Shown one piece after another: positions 5,501 to 9,243 of a stretch of 9,243 nucleotides of DNA. A program made the position numbers and the translations under genes. The DNA comes from Gammaproteobacteria bacterium. Lineage in GTDB: Bacteria; Pseudomonadota; Gammaproteobacteria; S012-40. The notes beneath the pieces are model-generated. The model was not told where the DNA came from. It saw only the letters and a program-made list of their open reading frames with translations, and searched no databases. Position 1 is the stretch's first letter, and every line of letters starts with the position of its first letter. The stretch lies in NCBI GenBank assembly GCA_015491615.1, contig WFVN01000223.1, positions 1-9,243 on the forward strand, written 5' to 3'.

Positions 5501-6415
5501 ATGAACATCAAGCAACTGCGCTGCATCCACGAAATCGTCCGCCACGACTTCAACGCTTCTCGTGCCGCCGAAGCCTTGCACACCACTCAGCCGGCGGTGA
5601 GCGCCCAGGTGCGGCAACTGGAAACGGAGCTGGGGGTGCGCATTTTCGAACGCAACGGCAAACGCCTCACCGGTCTCACCGAACCCGGGGTACGGGTGCT
5701 GGAACTGGCGCGCCGGGTACTGGAGGAGGTGGAGGACATCCGCCGCGTAGGCGCGGATTTCCGTGCCGAGGACGAGGGCACCCTGGTTATCGCCACCACC
5801 CACACCCAAGCCCGTTACGCGCTACCGGAGACCATCCGTGCCTTCCGTACCCGCTATCCCAAGGTCAAGTTGCGCATCCGTCAGGGGGCGCCCACCGATC
5901 TGTGTCGCTGGGTGCAGGAAGGGGAAGCCGATTTCGCCATCGCCACGGAGGCCATTCCCCACGCCCCCGGGCTCTCCATGCTCCCTTGCTATCGCTGGAA
6001 CCGTTGTCTGGTGGCGCCCCACGGCCATCCCCTTCTGGAGGTACACCCGCTGACTTTGGAAGCGATCGCCGACCATTCCCTCATCACCTACGATTTCGCC
6101 TTCGCCGGACGATCAGTGGTGGAACAGGCCTTCGCCCAGGCGGGCCTATACCCGGAGGTGGTCCTGACGGCGCTGGATTCGGATGTCCTCAAACACTACG
6201 TCGCTCTCGGGCTGGGGGTGGGGATCCTCGCCAAAATGGCCTACGACCCGGAAAACGACCGCGACCTGGCGGCCCGCGACCTGTCACACCTGTTCCCGGA
6301 CAGCACCACCCACCTGGGCTATCGGCGTGGGCGTTACCTGCGTGGCTACATGCGCGAGTTCATCCGCTTGTTCGTTCCCCATCTCCCCGAAGGGGTGCTG
6401 GACGATGGTCAGTAG
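5501..6415 (+). CDS. cysB: CysB-type LysR transcriptional regulator of sulfur assimilation
   Basis: CysB is a LysR-type activator that responds to acetylserine and sulfur anions. Its 304 residues (E. coli 324) begin with a winged helix-turn-helix (about 3-60; ASRAAEALHTTQPAVSAQVRQLE is cut here to its core TTQPAVSAQ, 28-36). The effector domain shows the CysB signature TTHTQARY (99-106), RQGAPTDL (127-134), W166, T149 and GLGVGILAKMAYDP (237-250). T100, T102, Q103 and T149 match the known anion-contacting positions, but residue 202, usually Thr in enterobacterial CysB, is Ala here (FAFAGRS). No ribosome site precedes the ATG, only T-rich sequence. It is divergent from the permease-cysI-cysH operon, which it presumably controls. 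Its stop codon overlaps the end of the convergent lpxL gene by 7 bp. Confidence 0.93.
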   Translation: MNIKQLRCIHEIVRHDFNASRAAEALHTTQPAVSAQVRQLETELGVRIFERNGKRLTGLTEPGVRVLELARRVLEEVEDIRRVGADFRAEDEGTLVIATTHTQARYALPETIRAFRTRYPKVKLRIRQGAPTDLCRWVQEGEADFAIATEAIPHAPGLSMLPCYRWNRCLVAPHGHPLLEVHPLTLEAIADHSLITYDFAFAGRSVVEQAFAQAGLYPEVVLTALDSDVLKHYVALGLGVGILAKMAYDPENDRDLAARDLSHLFPDSTTHLGYRRGRYLRGYMREFIRLFVPHLPEGVLDDGQ

Positions 6416-7323
6416 AGGGCAGGCTCACCGGGCGGGCGCGTGCGCCAGCGCCGGTACCCCCACTGGTACTGAGCCGGATGGCGGCGGATCAGGTCTTCCA
6501 AGGCGGCATTCAAGGTGCCGGCGGCGGTGACGGGGTCGGCATCGGCCACCGCCGGCGGCAGAGGCTCGATGACCATGCGGTAGCCGGCCCCGGCGGGCAG
6601 GCGCAAGACGTAGGTGAGCAGGGGCACGGCGCCGCTCTTGGCCAGCAGGCGCGGAAGCAAGGTCATGGTGGCGGCGGGGCGTCCGAAGAAGGGGGCGAAC
6701 ACCGCCCCCTGCGTCCCCGGGTCCTGGTCCGGGAGGATACCCACCACCTCCCCCGCCCGTAGAGCCTGGTAGAGGGCGCGCACACCACCGGCGTCGGTGG
6801 GCACCAGGCGTGCCCCGAAGCGCTCCCGGGCGGCACGCACGCGGGCGTCCAACCGATGGATGCGCGGCGGCCGGTAGAGGGCGGTGAAGGGAACGTGGGC
6901 GGAAAGGAACAGGCCCGCCATCTCCCAAGCGCCGATGTGGGGGGAGACGGCCACCACCCCCCGCCCCCGGGCACGCGCCGCCTGCAGACGCTCCAGGCCG
7001 ACCACCTCCCGCACCAGGGCCAGGCAGCGCTCTCGCTCCCAGCTCCACAACCCCCCAAGTTCCAGCATCGCCTTGCCAGTCTCCTCCAGTACCTCCCGCA
7101 GGAGAGCCTCCCGCCGGGCCGCCTCCCAACACGGGTAGGCCAGGCGCAGGTTCACCTCCGCCACCCGCCGGAGGTCGTTGGGACGCCGGTACAACTGCCG
7201 CCCCAGGACCGCCCCCAGGGCATGGGCGCGGGGCAGGGACAGGCCCGCGGCGAACCCAAGGGCTAGGCGCAGAACAGGGGCGCGAACGGCGCGCCGGAAA
7301 CTACGCGCGAGCGCGCCGGCCAT
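6409..7323 (-). CDS. lpxL: LpxL/HtrB-family lipid A late acyltransferase
   Basis: Late acyltransferases of this family add a secondary acyl chain to Kdo2-lipid IVA on the inner face of the cytoplasmic membrane. The 304-residue protein, close to the E. coli LpxL length, has a hydrophobic N-terminal stretch (about 15-40). It has the catalytic H-x4-E motif in SPHIGAWEM (H129, E134), the ILPDQDPG motif (196-203) with VFAPFFGRPAAT (208-219), and a C-terminus QYQWGYRRWRTRPPG that matches the family's conserved tail. Whether it transfers laurate, myristate or another chain cannot be told, so the symbol is at family level; LpxM or an ornithine/phospholipid acyltransferase are less likely. Its ATG lies within the end of the ttcA-family gene (23-bp overlap), implying coupled translation. 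It overlaps convergent cysB by 7 bp with no terminator visible between them. Confidence 0.87.
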   Translation of the reverse strand: MAGALARSFRRAVRAPVLRLALGFAAGLSLPRAHALGAVLGRQLYRRPNDLRRVAEVNLRLAYPCWEAARREALLREVLEETGKAMLELGGLWSWERERCLALVREVVGLERLQAARARGRGVVAVSPHIGAWEMAGLFLSAHVPFTALYRPPRIHRLDARVRAARERFGARLVPTDAGGVRALYQALRAGEVVGILPDQDPGTQGAVFAPFFGRPAATMTLLPRLLAKSGAVPLLTYVLRLPAGAGYRMVIEPLPPAVADADPVTAAGTLNAALEDLIRRHPAQYQWGYRRWRTRPPGEPALY

Positions 7324-8083
7324 CCGTTCGCGGACAGGCGGTCAGGGCCGCCTCCAGGCCCTCCTCCATGAGCGGCCGGATGGCCGACGAGAGGTTTTTG
7401 AACAGGCCCGGATTGCGCTTCTCCTCCGCCGCCAGGAGGGCCTTGCTGTGCTCACGCTCGGTAGGCATGGAGAAGCAGGCGGGGCAGGAGTCGGGCACCA
7501 CCGGCAACCCCGCCTCGCGGGCGAAGGCGGCGGTCTGGCGCTCGCGCGCATAGACCAGCGGGCGGATCACCCGTAGATCGCCGGCGTCGATGAGGTAGTG
7601 GGCCTTCATGGTCTTCAGGCGCCCGCCGCGAAAAGCGGACATGAGGAAACTCTCCGCCAAGTCGTCCAGGTGCTGGCCCAACACCAGTACGTTGTAGCCA
7701 TGCTCACGTGCTACCCGGTACATGATCCCCCGTTTCATGCGCGAGCAGAAGGCGCAGAACGAATCGCGCACCATGTGCTCGGCGGCGAGCGCCGCCAGGG
7801 GGTGGGTCTCGTAGAAATACGGCACCTCCAGTTCGGCCAGATAGGGCTTGAGGCCGGAGGGGTCGAAGCCCTCGATCTGCGGATCCACGGTCACCGCACC
7901 CAAGTGGAACTCGATGGGGGCGTGGCGCTGGAAATGGCGCAACAAATGCAGGAGAGAAAGGGAATCCTTGCCCCCGGAAAGCCCCAGCAGGAGCCGGTCG
8001 CCGTGGTGGATCATGGAAAAATCGGCGATGGCGCGACCAGTGGCGCGCAACAGGGATTTGGGCGGTCGCAGGATTTCGCTCAT
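7301..8083 (-). CDS. ttcA: TtcA-family tRNA 2-thiocytidine synthetase-like protein
   Basis: TtcA uses ATP and an iron-sulfur cluster to place sulfur on cytidine 32 of some tRNAs. The 260-residue protein carries the PP-loop SGGKDS (36-41), C110-x2-C113 in FCAFCSRMKRGIMYR, LGQHLDDLAESFLM (135-148) and IRPLVYARE (173-181), in the TtcA order. The cysteine near the C-terminus lies in SCPACFSMPTEREH (199-212), followed by about 50 residues ending in KNLSSAIRPLM. This differs from the CNLCGSQPN segment of E. coli TtcA, so it may belong to a separate subfamily with another tRNA target. The ATG at 8083 gives MSEILRPPKS. The frame stays open upstream to 8806, but that stretch is antisense to the rhodanese and metH and is not coding. 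It has no strong ribosome site and overlaps lpxL by 23 bp. Confidence 0.83.
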   Translation of the reverse strand: MSEILRPPKSLLRATGRAIADFSMIHHGDRLLLGLSGGKDSLSLLHLLRHFQRHAPIEFHLGAVTVDPQIEGFDPSGLKPYLAELEVPYFYETHPLAALAAEHMVRDSFCAFCSRMKRGIMYRVAREHGYNVLVLGQHLDDLAESFLMSAFRGGRLKTMKAHYLIDAGDLRVIRPLVYARERQTAAFAREAGLPVVPDSCPACFSMPTEREHSKALLAAEEKRNPGLFKNLSSAIRPLMEEGLEAALTACPRTDGRRARA

Positions 8084-8192
8084 GGCGGGAGCTCGCAGGA
8101 ATACGGTGGAGAATCTATAATGCCGGGTTCCCTCGGCGGCCCCGAAAGGCCGAAAAACCACCGGGAAAAAGCAAATTAGATTGGGATAAAAC
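8084..8192. promoter_or_regulatory. Divergent intergenic region of ttcA and the rhodanese-metH operon
   Basis: A perfect -10 TATAAT on the plus strand (8116-8121) faces the rhodanese. No good -35 lies 16-18 bp upstream. A start near 8128 would give a leader of about 65 nt that can form a small hairpin, CGGCC-CCGAAA-GGCCG, around 8137-8152. A GGGA near 8183 is the only ribosome-site candidate for the ATG at 8193. I found no match to an S-adenosylhomocysteine or other riboswitch from memory, and no clear promoter for ttcA on the minus strand. Confidence 0.45.
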
Positions 8193-8612
8193 ATGAGTGA
8201 AGTCAAAACCCTTTCACCGCGCGAGGCCAGCCGGCTCATGCAGGAGAACCCCAATGCGGTACTCATCGACGTGCGCTCCTCCATGGAATTCCTGTTCGTG
8301 GGCCACCCGGTAGGCGCCATCAACATCCCCTGGATCGACGAGCCCGACTGGCGGGAGGACCCCCACTTCACCACCCACGTGCGCCAAGTCCTCCTCGGGG
8401 GTGTCTCCTGCGAGGAAGGGGGCTGCACGCCGGTGATCCTCATTTGCCGCAGCGGCAAGCGTTCCCTCGAGGCGGCACAGCGCCTAGTGGCCGACGGCAT
8501 CCCCGAGGTATACAACGTGGAACACGGCTTCGAGGGCCCCCTGGACGAACACCACCACCGTTCCTCGGTGGCCGGCTGGCGCTTCGAGGGCCTGCCCTGG
8601 GAGCAGTGCTGA
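8193..8612 (+). CDS. Single-domain rhodanese-like sulfurtransferase
   Basis: This cytoplasmic rhodanese-fold protein of 139 residues would carry sulfur as a persulfide on an active-site cysteine. The active loop is CRSGKR (85-90) with C85, followed by SLEAAQ. The N-terminal VLIDVRSSMEF (23-33) and GHPVGAINIPW (37-47) are standard rhodanese blocks, and GFEGPLD (112-118) and GWRFEGLPW (128-136) close the domain. Further cysteines are C73 and C78 (in VSCEEGGC) and the last residue, C139. The donor and acceptor are not evident from sequence. Its TGA overlaps the metH ATG (TGATG at 8610-8614), so the two are probably translated together. It is divergent from the TtcA-family gene, which itself needs a sulfur donor. 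Confidence 0.92.
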   Translation: MSEVKTLSPREASRLMQENPNAVLIDVRSSMEFLFVGHPVGAINIPWIDEPDWREDPHFTTHVRQVLLGGVSCEEGGCTPVILICRSGKRSLEAAQRLVADGIPEVYNVEHGFEGPLDEHHHRSSVAGWRFEGLPWEQC

Positions 8613-9243
8613 TGGCGCATGCCATCGAGACCCTGTTGGAGGAACGCATCCTCATCCTGGACGGGGCCATGGGCACCATGATCCAGGCCCACCAGCTCGA
8701 CGAGGCCCATTACCGCGGCGAACGCTTCGCTGACCACCCCGGCGAGCTGAAGGGCAACAACGACCTCCTCTCCCTCACCCAGCCGCACATCATCCAAGGC
8801 ATCCACGAGGCCTACCTGGACGCCGGCGCCGACATCGTCGAGACCAACACCTTCAACGCCAACGCCATCTCCCTGGCCGACTACCGCATGGAGGAGCTGG
8901 CCTACGAAATCAACCTCGCCTCCGCGCGCCTGGCCCGCGCCGCCTGCGAGCGCTTCGCCACCCCCGAGCGCCCCCGTTTCGTGGCCGGTGTCCTCGGCCC
9001 CACCAACCGCACCGCCTCCATCTCCCCGGACGTCAACAACCCCGGCTACCGCAACGTCACCTTCGACGATTTGGTGGCCGCCTACGACACCGCCCTGCGC
9101 GGCCTGGTGGACGGCGGCGCCGACCTGATCCTCATCGAGACCATCTTCGACACCCTGAACGCCAAGGCGGCGGTGTTCGCCGTGGAGCGCTTCTTCGAGG
9201 AACGGGGCGAGCGGTTGCCGGTAATGATCTCCGGCACCATCAC
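8612..9243 (+). CDS. metH: Cobalamin-dependent methionine synthase, N-terminal part (runs off window)
   Basis: MetH transfers a methyl group from 5-methyltetrahydrofolate through cobalamin to homocysteine, making methionine. The 210 visible residues belong to the zinc-dependent homocysteine-binding barrel. LDGAMGTMIQ (16-25), RGERFADHPGELKGNNDLL (34-52), the ETNTFNAN block, VAGVLGPTNRTASISPDV and LILIETIFDTLNAKAAVFAV all match E. coli MetH closely and in order. The zinc cysteines lie further downstream, outside the window. Full-length MetH is about 1,200 residues; from this part alone a split form, with only the homocysteine-binding subunit here, cannot be excluded. The ATG at 8612 overlaps the rhodanese stop codon by one base, and no other good start exists nearby. 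Confidence 0.96.
   Translation, partial: MAHAIETLLEERILILDGAMGTMIQAHQLDEAHYRGERFADHPGELKGNNDLLSLTQPHIIQGIHEAYLDAGADIVETNTFNANAISLADYRMEELAYEINLASARLARAACERFATPERPRFVAGVLGPTNRTASISPDVNNPGYRNVTFDDLVAAYDTALRGLVDGGADLILIETIFDTLNAKAAVFAVERFFEERGERLPVMISGTI

Noticed and set aside
8122..8192. A possible riboswitch in the rhodanese-metH leader
   Set aside because: Only one 5-bp hairpin and a weak outer pairing can be drawn, and I see no match to the S-adenosylhomocysteine, SAM or cobalamin riboswitch cores. Cobalamin and SAM riboswitches are also usually longer than this leader.
8084..8806. An N-terminal extension of about 240 residues to the TtcA-like frame on the minus strand
   Set aside because: It is antisense to the rhodanese and metH, both clear genes, and shows no recognisable domain. 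The family start MSEILRPP is at 8083.

Overview
The window is high-GC chromosomal DNA from a proteobacterium, most likely a gammaproteobacterium. The evidence is close agreement of rplM, rpsI, cysB, lpxL and metH with their enterobacterial counterparts, plus a CysB/LpxL/TtcA/MetH gene set. A ferredoxin-type sulfite reductase and APS-type CysH, with no CysJ flavoprotein nearby, would fit a sulfur-oxidiser or purple-sulfur-type gammaproteobacterium such as an Ectothiorhodospiraceae relative. That assignment is inference. I see no mobile element, CRISPR array or origin, and nearly all of the DNA is coding.

Layout. (1) 1-388, minus strand: start of a GlcF-like protein with two [4Fe-4S] motifs, running off the left edge. 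(2) 389-610: divergent intergenic region holding a plus-strand promoter, three predicted hairpins ending in an intrinsic terminator (a possible ~78-nt small RNA), and then a near-consensus promoter for rplM. (3) 611-1565, plus strand: rplM, rpsI and a tRNA-Gln(CUG) lying 8 nt after rpsI, closed by a strong terminator that can also serve the opposite strand. (4) 1618-5405, minus strand: a sulfate-assimilation operon in the order TauE/SafE-type permease, sulfite reductase fused to a TusA domain, APS reductase CysH. (5) 5501-6415, plus strand: a CysB-type LysR regulator, divergent from the operon it probably controls; the shared 95-bp region has overlapping promoters and a pair of 10-bp direct repeats 21 bp apart. 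(6) 6409-8083, minus strand: ttcA-family gene followed by an LpxL/HtrB-type acyltransferase, overlapping each other; lpxL is convergent with cysB and the two overlap by 7 bp. (7) 8193-9243, plus strand: a rhodanese and the start of metH, joined by a TGATG overlap.

How the genes fit together. Sulfate is activated to APS by genes not in this window. CysH reduces APS to sulfite, and the CysI-like enzyme reduces sulfite to sulfide. The permease probably moves sulfite, sulfate or another small sulfur or organic anion. CysB would sense sulfur status. TtcA (tRNA thiolation), the rhodanese (persulfide transfer) and MetH (methionine synthesis) extend the sulfur theme to the right.

The most interesting points are the sulfite reductase-TusA fusion, which carries a full set of cluster cysteines in both halves of the reductase, and the candidate small RNA upstream of rplM.
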